From the NCBI GenBank assembly GCA_021789695.1, contig JAJYJH010000016.1:1-44582 (forward strand): 44,582 nucleotides of DNA. The letters run 5' to 3'. Shown piece by piece: positions 10,124 to 17,418 of the stretch (position 1 is its first letter; each line of letters opens with the position of its first letter). The notes beneath the pieces are model-generated. The model ran no database searches, was not told where the DNA came from, and was given only the letters and a program-made list of their open reading frames with translations. The DNA is from a bacterium. GTDB taxonomy: Bacteria; Elusimicrobiota; Elusimicrobia; Elusimicrobiales; UBA9959. The translations under genes and the position numbers were made by a program.

Positions 10124-10540
10124 ATGGCGGAGGAAAAAAGAATCAGGGTCGCAGCGATAGACGACGACGAGACGATACTCGAAATCTACGAGACCGGCCT
10201 TGCCGCCGAAGGCTGCGAGGTACGCACCTTCCAGGACCCGAAAAAGGCCCGGGAATTTTTTTCCTCCGCCAAGCCTGAGGATATTCCGGACGTCATCCTG
10301 ATGGATATCATGATGCCGGGCGTGGACGGCATCAGCCTGATGGGCGACATACGCGGCAGGGAAGCCGCAGCGCACGTGCCGATAATAGCGGTCAGCGGCC
10401 TCAATGACGCCGCCACGCTCAACGACGCGCTGCTCTTCGGCGCTATGGATTACCTGGTGAAGCCGTTCGAGATGGAAGCGCTGATGGCCAAGGTAAAGAA
10501 GGCCGCCGAACTGGCCCGGAAAAGGGCGCCCAAGACCTGA
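10124..10540 (+). CDS. Stand-alone response regulator receiver (CheY-like)
   Basis: A 138-residue single receiver domain with no output domain. The acidic pocket is IDDDE (Asp13-Asp15), the phosphoacceptor is Asp61 in LMDIMMPGVDG, the switch Ser91 is in IIAVSGLND and the conserved Lys113 is in YLVKPF. The short tail after the last helix is basic (KKAAELARKRAPK). Such proteins act by binding partners, as in motility, phosphorelay or polarity control. No histidine kinase is adjacent in this gene unit, although an OmpR-type pair lies 1.3 kb downstream. ATG at 10124 is preferred to an upstream in-frame TTG because the -10 box lies just before it. A strong terminator follows, making this a monocistronic unit. 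Confidence 0.92.
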   Translation: MAEEKRIRVAAIDDDETILEIYETGLAAEGCEVRTFQDPKKAREFFSSAKPEDIPDVILMDIMMPGVDGISLMGDIRGREAAAHVPIIAVSGLNDAATLNDALLFGAMDYLVKPFEMEALMAKVKKAAELARKRAPKT

Positions 10541-10558
10541 TAACGGCGCGCGACATCC

Positions 10559-10590
10559 GGCCGCCCGCTACAGGGGCGGCCTATTTTGTT
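10559..10590 (+). terminator. Intrinsic terminator after the receiver gene
   Basis: A perfect 8-bp GC stem (GGCCGCCC 10559-10566 with GGGCGGCC 10574-10581) and a 7-base loop are followed by TATTTTGTT. Confidence 0.85.
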
Positions 10591-10609
10591 AGCCGAGGAG
10601 AGGCTGAAA

Positions 10610-11731
10610 ATGGGAAAACTGCTAAGAGGTTTGTTCTCGAGATCGGGAGATGGCACCACGGAGAGGCTGCTCCAGTACTCCACCCTTTATTTCATGCTTT
10701 ACGTGGTGACCGGCTACCTGGCCAAGTACTTCGAAAAGGTGCTGGGCATGGGCGGCAACCCGTACACCGTCTACAACACGATAGGCGGACTGTTCATCTG
10801 CAACGCGGTCGTGCTGCTCTGGGGCTGGTACAAGTTCAAGTCCAGCGACTACACAAAGTTCCTCGGCGTCAGGATGCCGCGCGAATTCCTCTACATCATC
10901 CCGTCCGGCATCTGCACCGCGGTCATCATCCCGACGACGACGCTGATGTACGTGCTGCCAATCTCGGTGATGGTCGCGATGATCATCATGCGCGCCAGCG
11001 TCATCATCATCAGCCGCATCATCGACACGATACAGATAGCGCAGGGCATCCTGCACAAGAAGGTCTACTGGGAGGAGAACATCGCCGTCGTGTTCGCGCT
11101 GGCGGCCGTCTTCATCAAGTTCTACTTCGTGAAGGCCGGCGACTTCGACTTCCTGCACAACGTGGCCGCGATGACGATCCTGGGCTCTTACCTAGGAGCC
11201 TACACGATCCGCATCTACATCTTCAACTACTACAAGAACACCCGCAGGAAGGACGCGATTTACGACACCAACGGCTACTTCGCGATAGAGCAAATCACCT
11301 CCTCGCTGGCCATCATCATAGCCGGAGCCATACTGTTCTTCTCGGTGGACCTCTCCACCGCGGCGCCAAGCTCCTTCGGCTTCCAGTTCAAGGACTCGCT
11401 GGTGCACATCCCGGCGCACTGGGGCGCGGCGATTATGTCCGGCCTGCCGTTCGGCATCTCGGCCTTCTTCTCGGTGTTCCTGTTCATGTTCAAGGGCCGA
11501 ACCGCCACCTTCGCAGGCCTGGTCAACCGCCTCACCTCACTGATGGCCGGCACCGCCTCCACGCTGTTCGTCTGGTGGCTGATATCCGGCCAGAAGCCCC
11601 CCAAGGGCGAGGACTGGCTGGGCCTGGCCGCCATCCTGATAGCCATATTCTTCATGGGCAAGGGCGAGAGGAAGCGCGCCGCCGAGCTGGCGCTGAACAA
11701 GGAACTGGAGACCGCGCCGGCGAAAGCCTGA
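10610..11731 (+). CDS. Polytopic inner-membrane protein, possibly DMT-like
   Basis: A 373-residue protein with about ten hydrophobic segments separated by short polar loops, and a soluble Ala/Lys-rich C-terminus (KGERKRAAELALNKELE). The repeated helix pattern and length are compatible with the drug/metabolite (EamA-like) superfamily: a stretch near residues 125-145 (VAMIIMRASVIIISRIID) resembles the end of the first EamA half. I cannot confirm this from motifs alone, so no substrate is proposed. The ATG at 10610 follows GAGGAGAGG, a good ribosome-binding site; an upstream in-frame TTG lies inside the preceding terminator tail. The gene stands alone between two terminators. Confidence 0.75.
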   Translation: MGKLLRGLFSRSGDGTTERLLQYSTLYFMLYVVTGYLAKYFEKVLGMGGNPYTVYNTIGGLFICNAVVLLWGWYKFKSSDYTKFLGVRMPREFLYIIPSGICTAVIIPTTTLMYVLPISVMVAMIIMRASVIIISRIIDTIQIAQGILHKKVYWEENIAVVFALAAVFIKFYFVKAGDFDFLHNVAAMTILGSYLGAYTIRIYIFNYYKNTRRKDAIYDTNGYFAIEQITSSLAIIIAGAILFFSVDLSTAAPSSFGFQFKDSLVHIPAHWGAAIMSGLPFGISAFFSVFLFMFKGRTATFAGLVNRLTSLMAGTASTLFVWWLISGQKPPKGEDWLGLAAILIAIFFMGKGERKRAAELALNKELETAPAKA

Positions 11732-11758
11732 CGCAGGTCCGGCCAGCCGGCAGCGGAT

Positions 11759-11794
11759 GGGGTCAGGTCCTGATCTTTGGCCTGGCCCCTTTTT
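11759..11794 (+). terminator. Intrinsic terminator between the membrane protein and the two-component genes
   Basis: Stem GGGGTCAGG (11759-11767) pairs with CCTGGCCCC (11781-11789), with one G-U wobble and a 13-base loop, followed by TTTTT. Its T-run ends 6 bases before the ATG of the response regulator, so it may also affect that operon. The 5' arm matches a short dispersed motif (see findings). Confidence 0.75.
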
Positions 11795-11800
11795 ATTCCA

Positions 11801-12475
11801 ATGAGGATACTGATAGCAGAGGACGAGAAGAAGATAGCCGACTTCATCAGGCGCGGCCTGAAGGAGGAAGGCTACGCCGCCGACCTGGCCGCCTCCGGCC
11901 CGAAGGCTCTGGAGCTGGCCGCCGAAAACGACTACGACCTGCTGCTGCTGGACCTGATGCTGCCGGGCAAGGACGGCTTCGCCGTCTGTTCCGAGTTGCG
12001 GTCCGCCGGTTTTTTTGCGCCAATCCTTATGCTTACGGCCAAGGACGCCGTAGAAGACAAGGTAAGGGGCCTGGACTCGGGCGCCAACGACTACCTGACC
12101 AAGCCCTTCGCTTTCGAGGAGCTGCTGGCCCGCGTGCGCGCGCTACTGCGCACCCGCCCCGGGGAGAGTTCCCTGGTTCTGAAGGCCGGCGCGCTGGAGC
12201 TGGACCTTGCCGCCCACAAGGCCAGTCTCTCCGGCAGGGAGCTGGAACTCAGCGCCAAGGAGTTTGCCCTGCTGGAATACCTGGTCCGCAACAAGGGCAG
12301 GATTGTGACCCGCACGATGATAGCCGAGCACGTCTGGGACATCAACTTCGACACCGGGACCAACGTTATCGACGTCTACATAAATTACCTGCGGCGCAAG
12401 CTGGAGAAGGGACGCGTGAAGGGTGTTATACAGACCGTGCGCGGCAAAGGCTATGTCCTGAAGTCGGATGTTTAA
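11801..12475 (+). CDS. OmpR/PhoB-family response regulator (CusR-like)
   Basis: A 224-residue DNA-binding response regulator. The receiver domain (1-115) has acidic pocket residues Glu7 and Asp8, phosphoacceptor Asp51 in LLDLMLPGKDGF, the Thr of LMLTAKD and the Lys of YLTKPF. The winged-helix domain (about 125-222) shows the family ending: ELSAKEFALLEYLVRNKGR, TNVIDVYINYLRRKLEKG and TVRGKGYVL. The overall pattern is that of the CusR/CopR/QseB branch, which often handles metal or envelope stress. The ATG at 11801 has no Shine-Dalgarno and lies directly behind a terminator. The gene overlaps its kinase by 8 bp. Confidence 0.93.
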   Translation: MRILIAEDEKKIADFIRRGLKEEGYAADLAASGPKALELAAENDYDLLLLDLMLPGKDGFAVCSELRSAGFFAPILMLTAKDAVEDKVRGLDSGANDYLTKPFAFEELLARVRALLRTRPGESSLVLKAGALELDLAAHKASLSGRELELSAKEFALLEYLVRNKGRIVTRTMIAEHVWDINFDTGTNVIDVYINYLRRKLEKGRVKGVIQTVRGKGYVLKSDV

Positions 12476-13922
12476 ATCGGTAAGGTTCCGCATAACCCTC
12501 TGGTACGCGGCGGCCCTGGCCGTCACGCTCACCCTTTTCAGCTGGCTGGTCTACAACAGCCTGGCGACGAGCCTGACCGAAAACACGGACCAGCTGCTGG
12601 CCTACCGCGCCGAGGGGGTGGCCGACGCGCTTCAGACCTACCTGGAAACGGAACGCATCGAGGTGGGACGCTACTCGCGGGCGGCGGCCAAGCAGAAGGC
12701 CTTTTTCAAGATCGCCAAGGAACTCGTACAGCTGCACTCGGACGACCCTCGCCTGGCGGCCGTAGACCTTCGAATAATGGACCCCACCGGCAAGGAGCTG
12801 ATAGACTCCGGCAACTCGGACATAGCCCCGGACCTTCCTGGCCGGACCCTAAAGGACGCTCTCAACGGGAACGCCGCCTACGACACGATACTCATGCCTG
12901 GCACCAACGGCTCCATGATAACGTACCGTTCTTACACCACTCCGGCCTCCGGCTCTTCCGGCACGGCTTACATAGTGCAGGCCTACCGCCCCACCTATCA
13001 TACCCAGTTCGCGCTCAGAAACCTGCGCTACATGATGGTGGCGCTGGTGCCGTTCATAGTCTTCCTGACCGGGGCCTTCGGCATGTTCTTCGCCCGAGTG
13101 GCCCTGCGGCCGGTGGCTGACATGGCCAAGACCATACGCCAGATAACAGCGGCAAACCTGAGCCTGCGCCTCACCCCCCCCCGCACAAGGGACGAGATAC
13201 GCGAACTCGCCGACCTCTTCAACGCCATGCTCTCGCGCCTAGAGGACTCCTTCCTCTCCGAGCGCCGTTTTATCCAGGACGCCTCCCACGAACTTAAGAC
13301 CCCGCTGACCATACTGAAAGGGGAGCTTGAGGTGGCTTTGAAGAAGCCGCGCTCCCCCGGCGAATACGAGGAAACCCTGCGCAGCAACCTGGAGGAGACG
13401 GAAAAGATGTCCCGCATCGTGGGGGACCTGCTGATCCTGGCCCGGTTCGACAACGGGGAGGTGCGTCTGGAGCACAAGCCGCTGGACCTCGGTGAGCTGC
13501 TGCGCGACGCCGCGGAAAGGCTGGCCGGCGTGGCCGGGAAGGCCGGGATAAAGATAAACGTGGCCGGGAGCGGGAGTACGAAAGGCGACCAGGCGCAGCT
13601 CTCGCGCCTCTTCCTGAACCTGCTGGACAACGCGGTCAAATACAGCCCTGCGGGCTCGGAGATAGAGGTTGAGATATATACCGAGGGCGGCAGGCCGGCC
13701 GTCAGGATAACCGACAAGGGAACAGGCATCTCGGCCGACGACATGCCGCACATCTTCAAACGCTTCTACAGGGCCGACTCCTCCCGCAGCTCGGCGGGCT
13801 TCGGCCTGGGCCTACCCATAGCCAAGTCCATAGCCGACGCCCACGGCGCCCAGATCCGCGTGGAAAGCGCTCCCCGCAGCGGCTCCGCCTTCTCCGTCTT
13901 TTTCCCCAAGCCGGCGGCCTGA
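12468..13922 (+). CDS. Sensor histidine kinase (CusS-like)
   Basis: A 484-residue inner-membrane kinase that partners the overlapping response regulator. TM1 is at about 9-30, a periplasmic sensor region of roughly 155 residues follows, then TM2 (about 188-209) and a HAMP domain (about 208-262). The dimerisation/phosphorylation box FIQDASHELKTPLTILKGE places the phosphoacceptor at His274. The ATPase domain has the N box (NLLDNAVKYSPAGS), G1 (ITDKGTGISADD), F box (IFKRFYRADSS) and G2 (GFGLGLPIAKSIAD), all intact. The HAMP and catalytic order match heavy-metal sensors of the CusS type, but the sensor domain shows no obvious metal motif, so the ligand is unknown. It ends 7 bp from the convergent lipoprotein gene. 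Confidence 0.93.
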   Translation: MFKSVRFRITLWYAAALAVTLTLFSWLVYNSLATSLTENTDQLLAYRAEGVADALQTYLETERIEVGRYSRAAAKQKAFFKIAKELVQLHSDDPRLAAVDLRIMDPTGKELIDSGNSDIAPDLPGRTLKDALNGNAAYDTILMPGTNGSMITYRSYTTPASGSSGTAYIVQAYRPTYHTQFALRNLRYMMVALVPFIVFLTGAFGMFFARVALRPVADMAKTIRQITAANLSLRLTPPRTRDEIRELADLFNAMLSRLEDSFLSERRFIQDASHELKTPLTILKGELEVALKKPRSPGEYEETLRSNLEETEKMSRIVGDLLILARFDNGEVRLEHKPLDLGELLRDAAERLAGVAGKAGIKINVAGSGSTKGDQAQLSRLFLNLLDNAVKYSPAGSEIEVEIYTEGGRPAVRITDKGTGISADDMPHIFKRFYRADSSRSSAGFGLGLPIAKSIADAHGAQIRVESAPRSGSAFSVFFPKPAA

Positions 13923-13929
13923 GCCGACG

Positions 13930-15303
13930 CTACTTCCATACGCGGGTGCCGGAGGCGTCCAGGCGCTGAGCCATTACCGCCCATTTCCCGGCGGCCTTTT
14001 CTTTCCAGGCCACCAGAAAGCCGCCTTTGCCGTCAGGCTCCACCTGCGGGAATAGATGGTCCCGGCCGCTGTTGTCCACATGGGCCCCTCCCGCCGGCCA
14101 GAGCCTGGCCCCGTCGGCCGAGAAGCGTTGGGCAAAGATATCCAGCGGGCCGTAGCGGTCCTCATCCCAGACCACGATGGCCCCCCCGGAGCCGTCCGGC
14201 ACCAGCGAAGGAACGGACTGCCTGTTGTCGGAAGGGCACACCGTGACGGCATCCGCTCCCCAGAGCGGGCGGCCGGCAGGCCCCAGCCGCTGTATCTTGA
14301 GCTGCCACTGGGAACCCTGATTGTCGTCTATCCACGCGCAGAAAAAGCCGCCTTTGCCGTCCGGCGCTATGGCCGGGTTCCAGCTGTTCCCGTCCGTGAC
14401 CGCAAGCGGCACCCCGTCGGAGCGCCACAGCACGGCGCCGGCGGAACTGATCTGCTGGGCGTAAAGATCTATGTTCCCGTTGCGGCCGTCCTCCCAGACC
14501 ACATAGGCGCCGCCCCGGCCATTGGAAGTTATCTGGGCGGAGGATTTGTAGCCGAAGGCGTCGCTGGCCTGCACGTCAATGGGCCAGGCCGAGCCATCCG
14601 CAGAGAACTTGCGCACCACGATCCCCCTGTCTCCGTTATCTATAAGCCTGAAAGCGGCCAGCACGCCGCCGTCGTCAGACGGCGCCACTACCGGCGCCAT
14701 ATAGCGCTCCCCCCGGCTCCGGTCGCCCATGATGCGCTGCCAGCGAACCCCCCCCGGCCCCAGTTCGGCGACGCCGACGTAGGTGGTATCGAACTTCGGG
14801 TCCAGGTCTTCCCAGGCCGCGGCGGCCGCTCCGCCGGGAAGAGGGATGATGACGTTGCTGCCGCGGCTTACCCGGGAAAGCCCGTAGATCCTGTCCTTCA
14901 GAGGAAGCGTGCTCCCGTTCATTCCGAAGGCCTCGGCGTTGAGCGTTATGGAACCGCCCGCCACCTCGTCCCAGACCGTGAAGATGGAGGTGGAGGAGGC
15001 CGCTATCCTGGCCTCGAACTCCCTGCCGGCCCCGCCGCGCGCCATGGCCGGGGCCGCCCGCCACAACTTGCGGCCAACCGCGTCCACGCAGAGCAGCGAG
15101 ACCGAGGAAGCGCCGCTGCCAGACACGGAAGTCCAAGAAAAAAAGGAACGGTCCGTGCCGGGATCGTGCTCCAGGTCGAAATCCGGCTCCGTCCGCAGCC
15201 CCTCGGCCACGGGAGTCCTTATATGCCTCACGGCCGCCGTGCGGCCTCCCGCGCAACCAGCCAGCAGGCCGGCCGCAACAATCAAGAGCGATAGTCTGAT
15301 CAT
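13930..15303 (-). CDS. Lipoprotein with repeated beta-propeller-like motifs
   Basis: A 457-residue protein with a lipobox (LLAGC, Cys17), hence membrane-anchored and exported. The body contains several repeats of about 50 residues of the form (I/Y)VVWED.R.G..D(I/L)(Y/F)AQR(I/F)S..GA.LW followed by P....DG.GG, clearest at VVWEDGRNGNIDLYAQQISS, VVWDEDRYGPLDIFAQRFSA and LVAWKEKAAGKWAVMAQRLD. Such spaced Trp/Gly/Asp repeats suggest a beta-propeller or similar all-beta fold, common in surface proteins of uncultured diderms. The start ATG at 15303 has GGGATGGGGAT upstream and a plausible promoter. It is convergent with the histidine kinase and divergent from the His-rich protein gene. The function is unknown. 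Confidence 0.8.
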   Translation of the reverse strand: MIRLSLLIVAAGLLAGCAGGRTAAVRHIRTPVAEGLRTEPDFDLEHDPGTDRSFFSWTSVSGSGASSVSLLCVDAVGRKLWRAAPAMARGGAGREFEARIAASSTSIFTVWDEVAGGSITLNAEAFGMNGSTLPLKDRIYGLSRVSRGSNVIIPLPGGAAAAAWEDLDPKFDTTYVGVAELGPGGVRWQRIMGDRSRGERYMAPVVAPSDDGGVLAAFRLIDNGDRGIVVRKFSADGSAWPIDVQASDAFGYKSSAQITSNGRGGAYVVWEDGRNGNIDLYAQQISSAGAVLWRSDGVPLAVTDGNSWNPAIAPDGKGGFFCAWIDDNQGSQWQLKIQRLGPAGRPLWGADAVTVCPSDNRQSVPSLVPDGSGGAIVVWDEDRYGPLDIFAQRFSADGARLWPAGGAHVDNSGRDHLFPQVEPDGKGGFLVAWKEKAAGKWAVMAQRLDASGTRVWK

Positions 15304-15337
15304 ATCCCCATCCCTTTCCTTAATCTATATCCGTCCC

Positions 15338-15365
15338 GATATATTACAATACTTGTCCGCTTCAA
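15338..15365 (-). promoter_or_regulatory. Candidate promoter for the propeller-like lipoprotein
   Basis: On the minus strand TTGAAG (15360-15365), a 16-bp spacer and TATATC (15338-15343) lie about 35 bp upstream of the ATG. Confidence 0.45.
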
Positions 15366-15479
15366 GGCTCCCCTCCGCCTTCCCAAGATTAAATCTTTTT
15401 AATGCTGTTTTAAGGATAATTTAATGGGGGCAATGCTACACTATATTGCGTTAGAAGGATAAATCTGGAGGACACTAAA

Positions 15480-15941
15480 ATGAAATACGCAATAGCTGTA
15501 GTCACCCTTGCCGCTTTCACCGGTATAGGCTTCGCCCAGCAGGCCCCGGCCGAGAAGCCGGCCGAGAAGCCCGCTGTCGCGGCCCCCGCCAAGAAAGCCG
15601 AGCATCATCCCGCCAAGAAGCACGAGTGGAAGCGGGCCGAAGTCACCATCGGCGAGATAGCGTCCATCGACGCCCAGAAGAACGAGATCGTCGTGAAGAC
15701 CCGGAAGGGCGATAAGACCTTCAGCGTCGAGAACGTCGCCAACCTGACCCAGGGCGCCAAGGTGCGCGTCGTTGTCAAGGACGGCAAGACCATCGTGAAG
15801 GAAATAAAAGAGCACAAGGGCAAGCACGAGGTCCGCAAGCACGAGATGAAGAGACACGAGATGAAGAAGCACGAGATGAAGAAGCAGGAGAAGACGCCCG
15901 AGGCCTCCAAGGCCGCGGAGGCTCCCGCCGCCGGCAAATAA
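15480..15941 (+). CDS. Small exported protein with His/Lys-rich repeat tail
   Basis: A 153-residue secreted protein. Residues 1-19 form a signal peptide (cleavage near GFA-QQ). A Pro/Ala/Lys/His spacer with AEKPAEKP repeats follows, then a compact beta-rich domain at about 53-107 (IGEIASIDAQKNEIVVKTR, then a VRVVVKDGKTIVKEI strand pair). The tail is made of KHEMK-type repeats (KHEVRKHEMKRHEMKKHEMK) ending in an Ala/Pro stretch. The His-Glu repeats could bind divalent metal ions, and the CusRS-like kinase gene lies 1.6 kb away, but no direct link is shown. The ATG at 15480 has GGAGG upstream. The domain resembles small OB-fold-like exported proteins; I do not recognise a named family. Confidence 0.75.
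   Translation: MKYAIAVVTLAAFTGIGFAQQAPAEKPAEKPAVAAPAKKAEHHPAKKHEWKRAEVTIGEIASIDAQKNEIVVKTRKGDKTFSVENVANLTQGAKVRVVVKDGKTIVKEIKEHKGKHEVRKHEMKRHEMKKHEMKKQEKTPEASKAAEAPAAGK
15837..15881 (+). repeat. Three tandem 15-bp repeats in the His-rich protein gene
   Basis: AAGCACGAGATGAAG is repeated at 15837, 15852 (two mismatches at its start) and 15867, encoding successive KHEMK/RHEMK units. A fourth, partial copy follows at 15882. Copy number could vary by slippage. Confidence 0.8.
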
Positions 15942-15960
15942 GATAGCCAGCTGAAGACAT

Positions 15961-16000
15961 AAAAAGGACCGGCCGGTTATCCCCGGCCGGTCCTTTTTTT
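15961..16000. terminator. Strong bidirectional intrinsic terminator
   Basis: A perfect 11-bp stem (15966-15976 with 15983-15993) and a 6-base loop TTATCC are flanked by AAAAA on the left and TTTTTTT on the right. It can stop both the His-rich protein gene and the convergent isochorismatase-fold gene. Confidence 0.93.
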
Positions 16001-16015
16001 ACCACCTCCGGGTCT

Positions 16016-16645
16016 TTAGCCCTTCACCGCTTCCAGAACGGCAGCAGAACCTTCAACGACAGCCAGCTTCTTCATGTTCTCTAGCGAGCGCTCATGCGCC
16101 GCCTTGTCCATGGAGGACACGCAGTCCGATACCACCACCGGGTAGAAACCTCTGTTGGAGGCGTCCCTAACGGAGGATTCCACCCCTATCTCCGTGGCTA
16201 TGCCGGAAAAGATGACGGTCTTTATCCCCCTGGCGCGCAACAGGTTCTCGAAATTGGTGCCGATGAAGATGCTGGCCGCGGGTTTTTCCAGCGCCAAGTC
16301 GCCGACGGCCGGCTTGACACGCTCCGGGATTTCCCGTTCGGGGGTGCCGGGGGCCATGAAAGCCGGCAGTTTCTCCGGATCCTTTATCCCGTAGCGGCGC
16401 ATCATCGTAAAGTAACCCCAGCCTGAGGTGAACTGCCGCGGCGGCGGCGTGATTAGGGTATAGACCACCGGCATTTTACCCCTCAAGCCGGCCAGCAGGC
16501 GCGCCGTATTCTCCATAAACTCTTCCTTGTTATAGATTCTGTCCACCAATCCGTTCTGCACGTCCCACACCACCAGGCAGCTGTGCGCCGGGTCCGCTAT
16601 CTCCTTGAGCTCCTCGTATATCTCTATGCCGTTCAGCATCTTCAT
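16016..16645 (-). CDS. Isochorismatase-fold hydrolase lacking the catalytic Cys
   Basis: A 209-residue protein of the isochorismatase-like superfamily. The catalytic Asp28 is in VVWDVQNGLVD and Lys121 in LALEKPAASIFIGTN. The third canonical residue, the Cys in the usual GxxTxxCVxxT motif, is replaced by Gly154 (SGIATEIGVESSVRDA). In cysteine-dependent amidohydrolases such as nicotinamidase that Cys is essential, whereas true isochorismatases (EntB, PhzD) carry Gly there and hydrolyse a vinyl ether. A vinyl-ether hydrolase or another non-thiol activity is therefore more likely than an amidase. The start ATG at 16645 is chosen because GGAGG lies 5 bases upstream; an earlier in-frame ATG at 16675 has none. 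No siderophore or phenazine genes are near. Confidence 0.85.
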   Translation of the reverse strand: MKMLNGIEIYEELKEIADPAHSCLVVWDVQNGLVDRIYNKEEFMENTARLLAGLRGKMPVVYTLITPPPRQFTSGWGYFTMMRRYGIKDPEKLPAFMAPGTPEREIPERVKPAVGDLALEKPAASIFIGTNFENLLRARGIKTVIFSGIATEIGVESSVRDASNRGFYPVVVSDCVSSMDKAAHERSLENMKKLAVVEGSAAVLEAVKG

Positions 16646-16693
16646 ATGCACCTCCATCCGCTTCCCATGGTACAAAAAAACCGCCCGTATTGC

Positions 16694-16812
16694 TTACCCC
16701 GCCATGTAGGCTATGAAGTCGTCCCGGTTGGGGGCCTTGACCCACTCCAGGGCGGCGCACATAAGCGGCGCGGCCGCGGCCAGCTCCGGCGGAACCGGGA
16801 AAAGGATATAAA
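16694..16812 (-). pseudogene. Orphan C-terminal coding remnant behind the intron relic
   Basis: On the minus strand a frame of about 39 residues runs from the 3' end of the intron relic to a TAA at 16694-16696. Its codons match the local style (GCC, CTG, GAG, AAG, TTC, ATA) and it encodes a plausible protein end: a Pro/Ala-rich part, then CAALEWVKAPNRDDFIAYMA. There is no start codon of its own. It may be the tail of a gene cut off by the intron insertion or by a later deletion; it could also be chance. The family is not recognised. Confidence 0.35.
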
Positions 16813-17361
16813 TGGGGACAGGGGCGGAGGCGAATGTGCCGCCGGCCCCCTCCCACCCCGCCGGACGTGCGGGTAAGCATCCGGCGGTTCAGAAAGCGGC
16901 TTTAACCTCCACCGGCAGAGGAACGCCCGGTTTTAAAAAGCAGCTGTTCGGCATGGCAACGTTCAGCGCCGAGGTCCAGGCCATCCGCCACCAACGCCGT
17001 GGGCAGGCCGACACCGAGGCCGCGGCTTTGACCGAAACTCCGGCCGCCGGCAATTCCCCTGGCCGCCCAAAAACCGTAGCCGAGGTACCGACTGTCCCGC
17101 GCACGTTTAACCCCGCTCTTGCCCCCGTTGATTTTCAACCGAAGTCCGGCGCATAAGCGCCTCGACGTTTCCATCGCGCCCGGCGCAGCCGCCGCCGACC
17201 GGACGGACACATCCCCGTCCTCGGCGTACCGCACGAACGCGCGGCCACGCTTCTTTCAGCGTGTGCCGCGCGCCACACTGCCTTGCGCTTCGCCTGAGTT
17301 TCCCGCGACCTGTCTCCCCGGAGGACTTTCACCTCCAAGCTTGGTTTCATGCCGGGCGCAC
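16812..17361 (-). mobile_element. Decayed group II intron (internal deletion)
   Basis: The minus strand begins with GTGCGCCCGGCATG (17361-17348), the typical 5' end of bacterial group II introns, followed by a domain I segment with GGAGGTGAAAGTCCTCC. It then jumps into the middle of a reverse-transcriptase coding region. At the 3' side the stop codon runs into a 34-base domain V-like hairpin (16890-16857): the CCGCCGG and CCGGCGG arms pair perfectly. A GC-rich domain VI-like segment follows, ending near CCCCAT at about 16812. Only some 550 bp remain of the 1.8-2.5 kb usual for such elements, so most of domains I-IV is lost and it cannot move by itself. It sits 6 bp past the terminator hairpin of the C11 peptidase gene, the kind of site favoured by class C group II introns. 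The exact 3' boundary is uncertain. Confidence 0.82.
16889..17255 (-). pseudogene. Remnant of group II intron reverse transcriptase/maturase
   Basis: The minus-strand translation starts after a stop at KKRGRAFVRYAEDGDVSVRS, which lines up with the RT domain 5 block of intron-encoded proteins (usually RGxxFxRYADDCxIYVRS). Here the catalytic YADD has become YAED. GLRLKINGGKSGVKRA and SRYLGYGFW follow, matching the usual LxLKVNxxKSxVxxxxxxxFLGFxF. A frameshift then moves the homology to another frame, where RWWRMAWTSALNVAMPN and a C-terminal FLKPGVP are seen before the stop at 16889. The N-terminal RT domains 0-4 and most of maturase domain X are missing. The protein is non-functional. Confidence 0.85.
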
Positions 17362-17393
17362 ATAAAGAAGGGCCGGCTTTTCGGCCGGCCCTT
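17361..17393 (-). terminator. Intrinsic terminator of the C11 peptidase gene
   Basis: A perfect 10-bp stem (17368-17377 with 17384-17393) and a 6-base loop are followed on the minus strand by CTTTAT, which runs directly into the 5' end of the group II intron relic. The intron may have replaced part of the original T-run. Confidence 0.85.
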
Positions 17394-17418
17394 CCGGGAT
17401 ACGCTGAACGAGGCTATC

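Noticed and set aside
16530-16880. A 116-residue minus-strand frame with SGGVGGGRRHIRLR
   Set aside because: It translates the domain V/VI RNA segment of the intron relic, a common false gene call.
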